This document shows positions 63,697 through 64,000 of a stretch of 64,000 nucleotides of DNA, one piece after another (position 1 is the first letter of the stretch; every line of letters begins with the position of its first letter). The DNA lies in contig CAZUJL010000008.1 in assembly GCA_964620045.1 (NCBI GenBank), forward strand, positions 1-64,000, in the 5' to 3' direction. The position numbers and the translations under genes are program-made. This DNA is from VFKU01 sp964620045. Lineage in GTDB: Bacteria > Hydrogenedentota > Hydrogenedentia > Hydrogenedentales > GCA-2746185. The notes beneath the pieces are model-generated. The model was not told where the DNA came from. It saw only the letters and a program-made list of their open reading frames with translations, and did not search any database.

Positions 63697-64000
63697 TCAG
63701 GAAATCTGCTTGCGGCCGTCGAGGGCGTGGGCGAGTGTGCCTTCGTCGGTGTATTCGAGTCCGCCGCCCATCGGCACGCCGTGTGCGATGCGCGTCACTT
63801 TCACATTTGATCCCGCTTGGCGCGCGAGGTAAAGCGCCGTGGCTTCGCCTTCGGCGGTGGCGTTCGTCGCGGCGATGATTTCTTTTACTTCACCGCTTCT
63901 CAACCGCCGGAACAACGTGCCCATTTCCAGTTCGTCGGGCCCGATGCCTTCGAGGGGATTCAGCGCGCCGTGCAAGACGTGGTACACGCCGCGGAAACTG
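63697..64000 (-). CDS. recR: recombination mediator RecR (C-terminal half, cut by window edge)
   Basis: The frame runs in from the right edge. The visible part starts FRGVYHVLHGALNPLEGIGP, followed by Toprim motifs EIIAATNATAEGEATALYLA and TRIAHGVPMGGGLEYTDEGT, ending HALDGRKQIS. These are diagnostic of RecR, which with RecF/RecO loads RecA on gapped DNA. The N-terminal HhH and zinc finger lie outside the window. The apparent start at 63987 is only a GTG codon inside the gene. Confidence 0.97.
   Translation of the reverse strand, partial: SFRGVYHVLHGALNPLEGIGPDELEMGTLFRRLRSGEVKEIIAATNATAEGEATALYLARQAGSNVKVTRIAHGVPMGGGLEYTDEGTLAHALDGRKQIS

Overview
The window is high-GC bacterial chromosomal DNA (my impression is a little over 60% GC) with dense coding, frequent 1-14 base gene overlaps, many GTG starts and clear Shine-Dalgarno (SD) sequences. 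I saw no phage, plasmid, transposase, CRISPR, rRNA or tRNA gene, and no gene-free stretch longer than about 300 bases. Lipoproteins, a twin-arginine signal, periplasmic LTxxQ-like proteins and a Wzm-type ABC-2 permease point to a Gram-negative organism. The mixture of GH106/GH2-like proteins, sulfotransferase, YtrA-type ABC modules, a Hanks-type kinase and GCCCCGAAGGGGC hairpin repeats suggests an uncultured lineage such as Hydrogenedentota or the PVC group; that placement is weak inference.

Layout. 1-6517: edge-truncated polysaccharide-export permease, glycerate kinase, entericidin-like lipoprotein, GH106-like hydrolase and an HD-GYP response regulator. 6625-11360: arginine operon argD-argF-argG-argH on the minus strand. 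11481-12776: ECF sigma factor, small membrane protein and membrane-anchored LTxxQ protein in a CnrYXH-like order. 12996-17499: GntR (YtrA-type) regulator, ABC ATPase and a very large permease with an extra C-terminal half. 17512-28406, minus strand: zinc-ribbon protein, GH2-like protein, DUF456 protein, alpha/beta hydrolase with a histone-H1-like tail, uvrC, two periplasmic proteins, a Tat-exported intradiol dioxygenase and a nucleoside symporter-type MFS protein. 28704-36031: Ser/Thr kinase with a C-terminal MshEN domain, FecR-like tyrosine-rich surface protein, sulfotransferase, thioredoxin-like protein and sodium/solute symporter. 36162-38991: thiL, nnrD and a diguanylate cyclase. 39106-49415: phosphoesterase with an rRNA m5U methyltransferase, tandem sorbosone-dehydrogenase-like paralogues, serA, icd, a degenerate histidine kinase, SIMPL protein, PIG-L deacetylase and a lipoprotein. 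49659-54126: small membrane and glycine-zipper proteins, metG, a TPR/zinc-ribbon protein, a globin and an orphan flagellar-rod-like protein. 54418-62610: a glycan-assembly neighbourhood (LPG_synthase_TM protein, GT39, PssD/PssE pair, epimerase, two GT2 enzymes, DUF2304 and a tiny membrane protein). The window closes with a membrane-anchored unknown and the 3' part of recR.

The most interesting candidate system is built around cyclic di-GMP. The kinase at 28704-30068 ends in two 24-residue MshEN motifs separated by exactly five residues, the arrangement known to bind c-di-GMP. The window also encodes a diguanylate cyclase with a correctly spaced inhibitory site and an intact HD-GYP phosphodiesterase. 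A c-di-GMP-gated Hanks-type kinase is therefore plausible. Next are the CnrYXH-like sigma module, the ABC permease fused to a pseudopilin-like C-terminus, and a family of hairpin repeats placed at gene ends.
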